The translations under genes were made by a program, and so were the position numbers. Of a DNA stretch of 64,000 nt, positions 11,949 to 23,948 are shown in pieces. How positions within the stretch are numbered: position 1 is the first letter of the stretch; each line of letters starts with the position of its first letter. The stretch comes from Gigaspora rosea (taxonomy: Eukaryota; Glomeromycota; Glomeromycetes; Diversisporales; Gigasporaceae), in assembly GCA_003550325.1 (NCBI GenBank), contig QKWP01000100.1:468325-532324 (forward strand). The letters are read 5' to 3'. A model generated the notes under the pieces. It did not search any database and was not told the DNA's origin. It was given only the letters and a program-made list of their open reading frames with translations.

Positions 11949-14137
11949 TTAGAAAAAAGCAATTGTAAATATAATGATCAAGTTAATTATGTCTGTTGAT
12001 GTGTTAGTAATATTATATTTAATTGGAATATTGTATATAGTGGAATAAATAATAGTATATTTAAGTCTTTTTACTTTGTTGTTATGCCTCTTAATCATTC
12101 CTATTGTTGTTGTTTTTATTGCATGATTTCTATATTGTATTTTTAAACCAAGTAAATAAGGATTCAAAGAAATAGATACAGAATGTTTGGGTGTTTAGAT
12201 TAGAAATTTTTGAAGATTATCTAGGATTTGCTTTGTGTATAGATCTTGAATAATATAGTAAATATAGTTAGTATTAGAGGTATTAGTTGAGAAAAGATAG
12301 TATAGAAGTGTTTGTGAGTTTTGTAAATAGAGGTTGTTGTTATTATTATTGTTATTATTGTTAGAAGAGTTTGCAGTTAGAAAGTTTTGTATAGTTTTAT
12401 TAATAATTTGAATTAGGTTGTATTGGGTTTGGGACAATTAAAGAGATGTAATGCAGCTTCATATTGATTGCACTAAGTGCAATTAGGATGAGTATATAAG
12501 TGAGCATCTTTTGTATAAATTGTTTATTGTTAATAGATTATTAGTTATTAATTTGGAGAAGAAAGAAAAATTTGAGATATTTATTAAGAGAAGTTTAAGG
12601 ATTTCGATATGTATTTTCCAGATGAGAGGTAATTGGTTAATACTGTATTTATGCGAAATAATGCATATGGGCGTTATTTTGAAATTTTTATTTTCTTAAA
12701 ATAGCATGCTGGTTTCGAAATAACACTCATGTGCATCCTAATATAATACACACTCCAAATGCTGAGTTATTAATCTGCTGAAATAACGAATTCAGATAAC
12801 AAGCAGAAATAAGATTTTTTTAGTCAAAAAATCTGACTTAGATTGGAAAAGGCTATGCATAAAATTAAGAAATACAGGTTTTTTATGCATCACACATATA
12901 TAATACACAATTTTTTTGAAATTAGACCTTTACCCTGAAATAATGCCCATGCACGTGCTCGAAATAACATGCGTTCCCTCAAAATAATGTGCGGGTGCGC
13001 ATTATTTCATGTAAATATGGTATATTGATTTGGTTATAGTTAATCCAGTCAATTAAATATTTAATTTTGGAGCAACTTTTGAAAAAGATACGAATTTTGA
13101 ATAGTATAATATTATTATGCCATATAAAATGGTAAGAAAATCAAAATTAGTATAGTTAAGAGATATTGGTTCTTTGGCAGTACTAGTTTTTTTCTAGTAG
13201 TATATGTTATGTTTTGTGTATTTGCTTTAGTTTTGGATATTAAGAGATGAATAGAATTTTGAGAGATTATTGTATTTATAATATATAGTATATGCCATTC
13301 ATTTTGATTGATTTTGATTTGTAGTGATTGGAGTAGTCATTTGATTAGACAGTAAAGTTATTGGTTGTAAGAATTTGGACATAATTATTTGGTAGAATTG
13401 ATAAAAGTGGTAGGGCAATTATTTCAAGATTTATACAGAGTATATTTGATTGTTTAGTTATTGCTGCATTAAATTTGATAAAAGAATAGTTAGAAATAAA
13501 CTAGCTAATACCAGTTGATAGTATAGTTACAGAATTAGAAAAAAAGAATTTATATACATTTGTAGAAGAATAGTTATATTAGTTAGTATGTTTTGAAGTT
13601 GGTTATATAAATTGGATATTTGTTTAATATATATTGAGTTAGAGATTGATTTTGTATTTGGGAGTAGTATAGTGAAGGTATTGGAATAGAAGAGATAAGG
13701 GATGGTAGTATAGGATATTTGAGTTTGATTTGAATAATAGATTGTAGTTCAAAAATATCAATCTTGAGTATTATTGGCTTTTTGGTTGAGAATAGATGGT
13801 TATAAAGGTTGATAGTTTTAACATTTGATATATTTGTTATTGTTATTGCAGTATCAGAACCAATTACTTGGCCAGTTCTATATATATCTATAGAAAGTAC
13901 TATAATATTTGTAAGGCTAGTTAAAAGATTATTAGAAGAGATATAAAGGTTGTTATTATATTGGTAAAGTTGCCAATAGTTATTGTTATTTAAGTAGAGT
14001 AAGAGATCAAGGGTATTAATAAATGAATTTATAGTATTAAGTTTAAGAGATGGGAAAATTGTTTGAATAAAAGAAGAAGATAATGTGTTTTGTAGATTTT
14101 TGTACCAGTTTGAAGTCTTTTTGGTAGCTTTACCAGT
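11949..14137 (-). pseudogene. decayed minus-strand coding remnant, unidentified
   Basis: The minus strand is open without a stop from 14,137 to 13,586 (184 codons, no start Met), with Trp/Tyr-rich stretches such as NYWQLYQYNNN and RTGQVIGSD. Further pieces of the same sense run lie at 12,437-12,195 (with a 10-Asn run) and 12,167-11,949. The top strand here is nearly free of C, so the minus strand is G-poor, matching the base bias of the decayed gypsy pol just to the right but on the opposite strand. It may be a gag-like region of a retroelement or another transposon gene. I could not assign a family. Confidence 0.4.
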
Positions 14138-15548
14138 TTAGAGGTAAATATTATTCCATGGTAATAAGCTGCTACTGGTTGCAATCATTAATTGTTTTAC
14201 AAAAAGAATATGATTATTATGATGATACAATATTGAACCATAATTATTATATCAGGGATATGTCTCAAAATATAAAAGATTGACTCAAAGTTCTACTACA
14301 AGAGCATCAATATATAGAACTCAAAAAATTTGGGCTATACCAAAGGTGTTAAGTATAAAAATTAATATGAGAAGTGCTCTAGCTATAATAATTAGATCAT
14401 ATCAATACACTTATAAAGAAAGAGAGTTTATAAAAAAAGAAATTATTTGTATATTAAAGAAATAAATTATTTGTATTGCAGAAAGCCTGTGGGCTTCACT
14501 TATAGTATTAGTAAAAAGAAGATAAAATTAGATTCTATATAGATTATCACAAATATAATTTAGTTATTATTAAAGATAGTAATTCTTTACCACAGATTCA
14601 AGATCTTTTGAATTTTTAAAAGGAGCTTGTTATTTTAGTACTCTGAGTTTAGCCAGTAGGTACTAGCAAGTAGAAATAGATATACCAAACTAAGTAAAAC
14701 TGCTTTTATACTCTATTTGCCTTATTTGAATTCAATATTATGCATTTAGTCTTACAAACACTTTTGCTACTTCTAGCAGTTAAAGGACAATTTTTTCTGA
14801 AACATAATTGATTGCTTTGTTATAATTTATATAGACAATGTTGTTATTTATTCTAAGACAATTCAAGAACATTTTAGTCACATTACTAAAGTTTTTTTAT
14901 AAGTTATAACTTGCTAGATTAAAATTAAAGCTCACAGAGTGGTTCTTTTTTTCAAGAAATTAAAGTTCTGGAGTATATTATAAGTTAAATAGGAAAGAAT
15001 AAAAATAGATCCCAAGAAAGTAGTTGCTATCCAACACTTTCCCATACTATGCACTTTATGACTTTTATAAGGTTTTCTTGATTTTGCCTTATTATTGCAA
15101 ATTCATATTTGAATTTACTTGCATAGTAACTCCTTTAAATAAATTATTAAAGAAAAGTTTTTGATATTTTAAACAGAAACTGAACAATAGTCTTTCAAAT
15201 TATTAAAATTATAACTTATACAGGTTCTTATTTTAGTTTATCCCAATTTTAATAAACTTTTTATTCTATTTACAAATATATCAAATATAGTAGATACAAT
15301 TTTAGTTCAAAAGAATAGCAAAGAGCAAGAATGCATGATCTTCTATACTAGTCATAGCCTTTTTTTAGCTAAAAAAATTCAACCACTACTGAAAAAGAAT
15401 AGTTAGCTAGCATTTTGGCTATAGGGTACTTTCAGCATTATCCATATAGATCTTTCTTTACTCTTGTAACTAACTATATTACTTTGAAGTATTTAATTTC
15501 TTTAAATAAACCTCAAGGTCTACTTGTGTAATAGATTATAACTTTAAA

Positions 15549-16213
15549 GGTAGGGTGTCAATATTTAATTTTCATATAAAATAGATTGTAGATTAACTTT
15601 GTATAACCATATCATATGATTTACATATAAACATTAGGGTTCTGCAATTTGATTTGATCTTCAAATATTTGAATCAAATATTTGATCAAATTCAAATTCA
15701 AATTTGATTATATTTGATTTGATCAAATTCAAATATGGCCAAATTTGATTTGATTTGACAAATATTTGATTTGATTTAAAAATTTCTATTAAAAATTCAA
15801 ATACAAATCAAATTCAAATTCCAAATATTTGAATCAAATCAAATTCAAATCAGGGTCAATTTGATTTGATCAAATTCAAATTGATCCAATATTTGATTTG
15901 ATTTGAATTTGAGGAACTCTAATAAACATCATATGATTCGACCAATAAGAATTATCAATTTTTTGTGTAATCCAGAAAAAACATATAGTGATCTCAGAAA
16001 ATTTAATTCTATATGAAGTTTATTTTTTTTAAAGAGATGCATTTCTTACAACTTCACTATTATAAACAAGCTACTTTAAACTATATATTATATAAATATG
16101 GTAAAAATTGACTCAGATAATAAAAAGTTTTATTAGAAGCATATTTTTATTTACTATATAAAAATACAATCTACCATGTAGATCATATGAAAAATGATCT
16201 ACATACACCCTAC
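15549..16213. mobile_element. inserted element within gypsy copy 2, GGTAGGGTGT ends
   Basis: Inverted ends GGTAGGGTGT and ACACCCTACC bound an AT-rich segment. The flanking pol sequence (TTATAACTTTAAA on the left) seems repeated at the right (TTATGACTTTAAA), giving a duplication of roughly 13-20 bp, unusual for an element with terminal inverted repeats. A hAT-type element is nested at 15,635. Superfamily unclear. Confidence 0.5.
15635..15921. mobile_element. small hAT-type element made of ATTTGA words
   Basis: Starts TAGGGTTCTGCAATTTG and ends GAACTCTA, with a perfect 8-bp target duplication ATAAACAT at 15,627-15,634 and 15,922-15,929. Almost the whole 287 bp is built from CAAATTTGAATTTGAT-like words on both strands. 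An inverted relative sits at 44,078-44,363. Confidence 0.85.
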
Positions 16214-18822
16214 CCTTAATAGTTATGACTTTAAAATTATCTATAAAGCTGAAAAACAGTATATTAATATTAATTGTTTATCAAAAATTAATGGAAAATT
16301 TTTTTATTCCTTTATATAAAAAACTTAAAATGCTTATTTTCAAAATCTGTAAATCTAACCCAGATAATGGTGCTCTGGCATTTCTAATAATCTTTTTATA
16401 AATCTCCTTATTTGTAAAATCAAAAGAAAGCAACCCAAACATTTACTCCACTTTTAATAGATTTTAAAACTTATTGTTATGACTTATGCTAAAGTGGCTA
16501 ATACTGAATTTTGACCTATTTTGATATAAAATTTTAAATTTTTTTGGATAGTTTTTTCATTTTTGCTTATAGAGTTTAAGTAAAGTTTGGGTATAGATTT
16601 TATATTTATAGAGTATATATAAATTTTAGCAAGCTTATAGTTTCAATTGAGACCCTCAAACTTCAGCATCATCTATAATACTTATTATCTTTTTCTTAGG
16701 TACCTTAGTGATTTCATGGTAGCAAGTTAAAGATTTAAAATTTAAAACCTGAACTTTTGTATGCAGAAAAGATTATTATATAAGAAGAATTTCTAAGACT
16801 CTTTCCATTCTTTTTGAGTTCTAAAGATCAACAAAATAGAAGTATTATTATTTAGTATATATGATAATCTCCTATTTGAACAGTTTAACTTCTATTCTAC
16901 TTATTAGTGGATTGCAGCCTGCTACTATTTTGGCCTCAAATAGGTACTACTATTAAAACATATATCTGCCCTGTAATATGTATCAGAAGAAGGATAAGCC
17001 TAGAATATAAGAACCTTTATATTCTATTTCTCTATAAAAATTTTTTCAATATTGACATCAAAGGTTCTCTTTCTATAATATCAAAAAAATTAGTATATCA
17101 TTATAGCTATAGAATATATAACCAAATAGCCAGAAGCTAAGACTTTAAAAGTAGCTAATGCTAACTTGGTCGCCATCTTTATTTTTAAAAACATAATATG
17201 TTAACATGGTGCACTGAAGCATTTTATATTCAATCAAGGTTCTCATGTTTGCAATAGAATAGTTGAAGCTCTTTATAAAAAATAACCACAAAACTCTACT
17301 TTGTACTACTCTCAAACTAATAGCCTAATTGAGAGGTTTAATAAAACCTTATACAGAGTTTTTGTAAATATATAACCCAATTTAAAGAAGAATGAGATAA
17401 TATTATAACTAAGGCCCTTTTTGCATATCACACCACTTTGTATAATACTACTAGATTTGAACTATTTTATTTTATTTATAGCTGTAATATGACTATGCTA
17501 ATAGAAGTAGACAGGAATATCTATAAGAAAAAGCCTAAAATGGAAGAAAAGTTTAAAATCAAATCTTTTATAGGATTGAAATATTATTAGGATACTTAAT
17601 TAATGCTTGCTTAACCATAAAAATAAAAATAGGAAAGGTTCAAGGCCATCAAAATGCTTATTAAGATTCTAATTATTAGTTAGAGTTATATAAAATCAGT
17701 GATCAAGTAGTACTATAGTGCTCTAAAATTCAATAGTCTAAGAGTGCTGAGTTAGAAGTTAAGTATAGTGGACCTTATAATATATATAATGTATTAGGTA
17801 ATAGAACCTACAAGCTAAAAAATATTACTAAGGTGAAGTTCTTAAAAAGGCAGTTCATAGTAATAATTGAAATAATATTACTCTCATCTAAATAATCCCT
17901 CTGCCCTTGTCAAATATTATGGCTCAAAATAAATAGATTAACTACTTGAGATATATTATCCCTTAAAAAATTACAAATATAATTCAATATTCTTCTTAAA
18001 TTCATTAAAAGAACCCTCACTCTTCTACAAAAACAGATGAAATCTAACCATATTAAAGAGTATCTTACTATTACCCAAAATACTATAGAATACTGAATTG
18101 GTAAGAAAAAAAAGGAGCTTCACCTTTCTGAAGTCAATTACTTAAGTAATGTGCAAAGAATATGAGACAAGCTACCTTATTTTCTAGAAGATCTAAGAAA
18201 ACTAAAATTTACTTAGCAAGCTCTACCAGAAGTTGAAGGAGAAACTTGGCAAATTCAAGTTCAAAATTTATGTCAACTATATTATCTTCAGAGTTACTTC
18301 TATTACGCACCTCAGGTATTACTATCAGCTTGGAACCCTCTTTGAAACTCAAAATGGAATAATGAGGCCCAAAATAAAGTCAAAATTCATTCTTTACTTG
18401 CAAATATTTCGGTTTGAAAATAGCCCAACTGACTTTTCAACTATACTCCATTCGTGGGATAGATAATCTTCTTGGATCTTAGCATATAACCCCATCTGCT
18501 CTCTTAAGCCTATATGAGGGAGATTGTTCCTTACTCCTCAATGAAGCTAATATTATTAAAAATCAGGAAGTCTGAGAATTCCTTAATTTAGTAAGTGAAT
18601 TACTGGAAATCCAATTACAGAAAGAGAAGTATGTTACAAATCTTAATTTGTAACTGTAGCCTAAATTTCGAAATTATAGCTAAAAACTTGTCGAATTTAT
18701 TCCTTTATACAAATTTTATTAAACTTATATTAAAATCGGATAGAACTTGTTATTACCTGCTTTATCACATATGATTTTTCCTGTTTTATAAAATAGCTAT
18801 ACACATCGATGTGTTAGTATAT

Positions 18823-19126
18823 GGGGCTATTGCAATAGAAAGGGCAAATACTACCCAAAAATAAAAATTAGGTTTTTGTTATATTCAGATAAATTTGACA
18901 TGCACTACATTTTTTAATTATAAGTGGAAATTGATTTGTATAATAAAAAAATTGAGATATTTAAAAAAATTTCTTGGGAGTTTCGTACATCACGGGATTA
19001 CCTGATATAATGGACTAATCAAATCATGAAAATTTTGATTAACCTGAATCAGTCCGAACAAAACAAACATAATTTTTTCAAAATCATATATAAACAAGTA
19101 TCAGCCCTTTCTATTGCAAAGGCCCC
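18823..19126. mobile_element. MITE, GGGGC ends, ATAT target duplication
   Basis: Inverted ends GGGGCTATTGCAATAGAAAG and its partner at 19,104-19,126; flanks ATAT on both sides. The interior resembles the element at 45,995-46,332. Non-coding. Confidence 0.75.
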
Positions 19127-19484
19127 ATATTCATGTATATAGTAATTATTTTTATTAAGCCTTCTATTACCACCTTAATGTGGTAGGCTTATTCTTAGCA
19201 ATTTGGTTCTAAAATAACACTCAAATGTGTTGATGCATATATCTAAACAACTATATGCGTTAACACTAAATTGTTAATGTCTCTATATATTATAATTTTC
19301 AAATGTATATAAAGCATTATTTCATTATCTAAATAAAGGCAGAGATTCCCTTCAATTTTAAATTACCTATAATAAAGGAAGTAAGTCAGTGTGGTGCTTA
19401 AAAGACCTTTATTTGTACAAAAGATTTAATTCAAATACTTATCTCTCTAACATTATGCTATCTCATCATGATCATATGATATAT

Positions 19485-19617
19485 GGGGTGTTTATTATGT
19501 AAATCGACTTTCATTTATAATTAAAAAAAGTCTATCATGTCAAAATTTATATGAATCTAGCGAAAACTCATTTTTCAAAAAAATGTAAAAATGGGACCTT
19601 TTAATTGAAGACACCCC
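19485..19617. mobile_element. internally deleted MITE of the GGGGTGT family
   Basis: Starts GGGGTGT and ends GACACCCC, flanked by ATAT. Compared with the 338-bp relative at 45,995, most of the left interior is missing. The related partial copy at about 20,366-20,676 has the interior but not the left end. Confidence 0.7.
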
Positions 19618-20325
19618 ATATTATCACCTCACATAAGTTAATACAACTCCAAGTTCCTAGCCATATCATTACATTTTATCTCCTTTTATCCCCTGGTACC
19701 TATTAGAATTAAGTCTGTTAAACATATAGTCTCTCCCATCTTAGTAGTTACAGTACATATAGAGATTGATAAAAATAATGATAATTATAACTGACATAGT
19801 TAGTTTCTCATAACATTTGCACCTTTTTTATTATAGATTATTAGCAGAGCCTATAGGCTAACTTTCTTGTGATTGGTAGATTACATGAAATTAAATATTG
19901 CTTTATAATTGGTCATATGGGCAAGCATGTTACAATTAGCCAATAAAATTATTAGCTCTACAGTACTGGACAGCAAAAACCATCCATTTTTTTAGAGCAC
20001 CAAATTTGAGAATTTTATAACAATTCTGATTGGCTAATTTTTGTTAACAAAATTTTGATTGGTTAAAATATAAAAATGATTTTTTATATAATAAGTGCCA
20101 AATTTTAGATTTTTAATAATAAATATTAGCCAATCAATCATGAGCACGTGATTAGCTTCAATCTGATTGTCCTGCACCAAATTTCTGCTTTACTATTAAA
20201 GTTGCTAAACTTTAAACCCTTATAACTTCTTTAAAAAGCAAGATATTAAAATTCTGTCTTACAGATTTGTAGTTTAGGTTACAAATAAAAAATTTGTAAG
20301 AGGGATTTTTAAAATAATTACTTGT
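19491..20325. repeat. 835-bp direct repeat, first copy
   Basis: By eye identical to 20,550-21,384 at an offset of 1,059 bp. It ends exactly at the single N at 20,326. See the finding on a possible assembly or haplotype join. Confidence 0.9.
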
Positions 20326-20326
20326 N
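20326..20326. other. single ambiguous base at a sequence join
   Basis: The N separates the end of the first 835-bp repeat from a segment that restarts with sequence found at about 19,285 (TATTATAATTTTCAAATG). This marks a join of two partly overlapping sequences. Confidence 0.8.
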
Positions 20327-20549
20327 TATATTATAATTTTCAAATGTATATAAAGCATTACATTTTTATATATATTTTATTTTGAGATATTTGAGTTTAA
20401 TTATTTGTTTTGATTTTCGGACTGATCCGGGATCAATCAAATTTCACGATATTGATTGGTTAAAGATGGCATGTGACTATCAGGTAAACTCATGACATGT
20501 TAGCTCTACGCAGCCTCATGTCATTTTTTTTTTTACATTATCTTGATTT

Positions 20550-21384
20550 TTTATTATGTAAATCGACTTTCATTTATAATTAAAAAAAGTCTATCATGTC
20601 AAAATTTATATGAATCTAGCGAAAACTCATTTTTCAAAAAAATGTAAAAATGGGACCTTTTAATTGAAGACACCCCATATTATCACCTCACATAAGTTAA
20701 TACAACTCCAAGTTCCTAGCCATATCATTACATTTTATCTCCTTTTATCCCCTGGTACCTATTAGAATTAAGTCTGTTAAACATATAGTCTCTCCCATCT
20801 TAGTAGTTACAGTACATATAGAGATTGATAAAAATAATGATAATTATAACTGACATAGTTAGTTTCTCATAACATTTGCACCTTTTTTATTATAGATTAT
20901 TAGCAGAGCCTATAGGCTAACTTTCTTGTGATTGGTAGATTACATGAAATTAAATATTGCTTTATAATTGGTCATATGGGCAAGCATGTTACAATTAGCC
21001 AATAAAATTATTAGCTCTACAGTACTGGACAGCAAAAACCATCCATTTTTTTAGAGCACCAAATTTGAGAATTTTATAACAATTCTGATTGGCTAATTTT
21101 TGTTAACAAAATTTTGATTGGTTAAAATATAAAAATGATTTTTTATATAATAAGTGCCAAATTTTAGATTTTTAATAATAAATATTAGCCAATCAATCAT
21201 GAGCACGTGATTAGCTTCAATCTGATTGTCCTGCACCAAATTTCTGCTTTACTATTAAAGTTGCTAAACTTTAAACCCTTATAACTTCTTTAAAAAGCAA
21301 GATATTAAAATTCTGTCTTACAGATTTGTAGTTTAGGTTACAAATAAAAAATTTGTAAGAGGGATTTTTAAAATAATTACTTGT
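20550..21384. repeat. 835-bp direct repeat, second copy
   Basis: Matches 19,491-20,325 without visible differences. Unlike the first copy, it continues into the right end of a TA-flanked MITE (to 21,447). Confidence 0.9.
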
Positions 21385-21447
21385 TGTGAAGTTATTAGAC
21401 TTTAAACTATGCTGAAAAAAATGGATGGTTTTCGCTATCTGGTACTG
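21020..21447. mobile_element. TA-flanked MITE (Tc1/mariner type, 428 bp)
   Basis: Left end CAGTACTGGACAGCAAAAAC (21,020) and right end reading inverted as CAGTACCAGATAGCGAAAAC; TA at 21,018-21,019 and 21,448-21,449. Its first 365 bp also close the first 835-bp repeat, where it is cut off at the N. Confidence 0.75.
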
Positions 21448-21449
21448 TA

Positions 21450-21955
21450 TAATTAAAGAATGAAAGGGGTCAAATATATTTTCTTAAATATATATTTTCC
21501 TAAAACATATTTCATTAATTGTACCAAAGTATTATGAGATCAAAATCTATCCTACTGTATTATAATTAACATTTATTGTAAAAAAAAAACATTTAACTAT
21601 ACAAAGCTTATTGTAATCTCTAAAATTTTCAAACATTATTATTGCTTATAACTAACTTCACCTTTACATATTAAAAGTTCTTTACACTATGTTCTAAAAC
21701 ATTGTATCATAGCTCAGTAAAGCGTTTTATCTATTCTTAAAAAAGAAGTTTGTATTGTTAGTTTTTTTATTAAGTCAAATACATTCGACCATTCAGTAAT
21801 TATATATAGTCCTATGGTTATAATATGTAGAATTTTATCTTCTAAGCAAAAATACCTCCAGGTTGTGGATCTTTTTGGATTCTTTTGTATAGTAACTGTT
21901 AGAACTTTATTGAGGATAGAAACGGACAATTTTTATTACTTATGAAATGTTACAT
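21450..21955. other. AT-rich region, nothing recognised
   Basis: A 71-codon minus-strand ORF (21,929-21,714) has no motif or homology I recognise and is probably chance. Confidence 0.4.
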
Positions 21956-22593
21956 TTTTAAAAAGGGAATAGAAATTTGTCGCACCCGCGACATGTCGCA
22001 CCCCCGATTCGGCCAATCAAATCGCACGATTTTGAAGGCAAAAATTTTATTTTTTAAAAATTCAAAATTTTACTAGTAAAATGTAAAAATAAATAAGCGA
22101 TATAAAAGCATATAATGTAAAATTTATTCTGAACAACTTTTTCTAAGTCATAAAGATAGATTATCTTAGTAAAAAAACGTTTTATAAGAAAAATCAGAAA
22201 TTTCGAAAGTTAGCACATATAAAACTTTTTTTTTACTAATATAAATCTATCTTTACATTTAAGAATTCTATGTAAAATTCTATGCTAAACAACTTTTTCT
22301 AAGTTAAAAAGGTAGACTGTTTTAGTAAAAAAAATGTTTATATGTGCTAACTTTGGAAATTTTTGATTTTTCTTATAAAACGTTTTTTTTACTAAGACAA
22401 TCTATCTTTATGACTTAGAAAAAGTTGTTCAGAATAAAATTTTACGTTATATGGCATGCTATTTTATATAAAATTTACACTTTATTATGTAAAATTTTTA
22501 ATTTTTAAAAAAATTTTTTTTTGCCTATAAAATCGTGCAATTTGATTGGCCGAACCAGGGGGTGTGACAAATTTATTTTCCCTTTTAAAAATT
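21956..22593. mobile_element. foldback element, about 638 bp
   Basis: Nearly the whole element is an inverted repeat. The ends (TTTTAAAAAGGGAATAG on the left, TTCCCTTTTAAAAATT on the right) pair, then GTCGCACCC and GGCCAATCAAATCGCACGAT pair with their inverted partners near 22,530-22,570, then the arms pair again around 22,140-22,240 and 22,330-22,430. No gene. Superfamily not assigned. Confidence 0.8.
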
Positions 22594-23105
22594 ACTCTAA
22601 ACTGTATAAATACAATTGCAACTGATTGACCAATCAGAAGAAAGTTAGTCTATAGTAGCAGTATACGTATAATTGCAGAATTTTAGAAAATTGAGTTTCA
22701 GGATTAAACATGTAATAAAATAAATTGGTTTATACATAACTAATGTCAATTAAACTATATATGTTCAAAATCCAATCATTAATTAATCATTTGAACATAT
22801 CAACCCAGTATACACTTTCTTTTTATCATTGAAACCGGTAAAGATATGTCATGGGAAAAAACTGTGCTCTGAGTACCAACGTATAACCAAATTAGCTTTA
22901 AGATTTTGTCATCCAATAAGCTTTGAGAATTTGTCCTCCAATAAGCCTTAAGAATTTGCTTTTATATTCTCCAATAATCACTTTCCTGGTATTTCACAGG
23001 AAGCATTTTTAATTAGGTCACAGAAGGTGGTTTCTTAATTAACACTTTGAGTTATTCTATTTCTTTATAAAAATGGGGTTGCATCAATTGTTTACATTAC
23101 ACCTG
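22594..23105. other. AT-rich region, nothing recognised
   Basis: A short threefold repeat, AATAAGCNTTGAGAATTTG-like, lies at about 22,915-22,975. No gene. Confidence 0.45.
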
Positions 23106-23208
23106 ATCTTGAATAGGGCTGACAATTGGTCCGTCTGGTCTGTCCTGATTAAAAGATTGCCCAGTCTTTTAAAAAAACCGGGCCGAACTGCGGTCCAGGA
23201 CCGAATAG

Positions 23209-23948
23209 TGGGGTGTTCAATGGGCCAGGTCGGTCCGGGTTTATCTAAACCCAAGCCCGGCCCATAGAATTATAAACCCAACCCAAGCCCGGCCCAATTC
23301 ATCACAGTTTAAAATATAAGCCAAACCTGGCCCGAGCTTAGCCCATCCCGGCCCAACCCAACCCAAGCCTGGCCCGCCCAGCCCAAACCTGGCCCAACCC
23401 AGGCCCGTCCCAACAAGCCTGGCACAATCCATAATTTGCAAATAGTATTACTTATTAATTAATCATTAACAATCAATTAATTGTCCAATAAAATTATCAT
23501 TGATTAGTTGGCAACTTGACAACTAATCAATTTTTGATTTGGAACACTAAGATAATTATATTTTCTAAATAACTTAATTATTAAAATGTATATTCTTGAA
23601 TCTATTATATTATATTATACTAAAAATTACAAACTTTACCAAATTATTATTTGGAGAAATTATAAAAATAGCTAACTAAATTAAAAAAACTATAGTTCAA
23701 AAAGAAATAAAATTTTAATATTTAATTTAATATAATAGGCCAGTAACTAGTAAAAACTATATATTTTTAATGGGTATTGTTGGGTTTTATCGGGCCTCTT
23801 TATAAAACCCAGGCCCGGCCCATTATTTTACAAGCCCAACCCAAGCCCGGCCCAATTAACCACGGGCCTAAAATTTGGGCCCAAGCCCGGCTCAGGCCTG
23901 GCCCAACCCACAAATTACCGGGTTAGGCCCGGCCCATTGCACACCCTA
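23209..23948. mobile_element. non-autonomous hAT, GGCCC-word family, nested
   Basis: Ends TGGGGTGTTCAATGGGCC and GGCCCATTGCACACCCTA, with a perfect 8-bp target duplication CCGAATAG at 23,201-23,208 and 23,949-23,956. Both ends are packed with CCCAACCCAAGCCCGGCCC-type words. The right third (about 23,640-23,948) matches the right end of the autonomous hAT at 51,244-56,982, so this is an internally deleted relative. ORFs across the GC-rich words are by-products. Confidence 0.9.

Larger units (their letters stand above)
14280..18631 (+). pseudogene. gypsy pol, copy 2, heavily decayed
   Basis: The order of motifs follows gypsy copy 1: reverse transcriptase at about 14,460-15,110 (SLASRY-stop-QVE in place of SLDLASGYWQVE; YIDNV in place of YLDDI), RNase H to about 15,540, integrase zinc module near 16,900-17,000, core with SQTNSLIERFNKTLYR near 17,310-17,360, and the 3' frame near 18,230-18,630 (YYYQLGTLFE against YYYDLGALME). 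Stops occur every few dozen codons. Many differences from copy 1 are TGG to TAG and GAT to AAT. Insertions split it at about 15,550-16,213. A purine tract (AGAAAGAGAAGT) ends it directly before an LTR-like TG start at 18,632. An ancient, inactive copy. Confidence 0.85.
18632..19752 (+). repeat. probable 3' LTR of gypsy copy 2, split by two MITEs
   Basis: It starts TGTTACAAATC right after the purine tract and ends TAGTAGTTACA (TG...CA). A TATAAAG word near 19,310 and AATAAAG words near 19,335 and 19,373 suit a promoter and polyadenylation region. The tail (AATAAAGGAAGTAAG, later TCTATTAGA-like) resembles the solo LTRs at 30,730-31,120 and 37,492-37,965, so all three belong to related gypsy families. 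Elements at 18,823-19,126 and 19,485-19,617 interrupt it. Confidence 0.55.

Noticed and set aside
12511..12699. 62-codon plus-strand ORF
   Set aside because: AT-driven composition in a decayed region without any motif.
23073..23441. ORFs in Gly/Pro/Trp-rich frames on both strands
   Set aside because: They are translations of the GGCCC words of hAT ends, as at 51,255-51,599.
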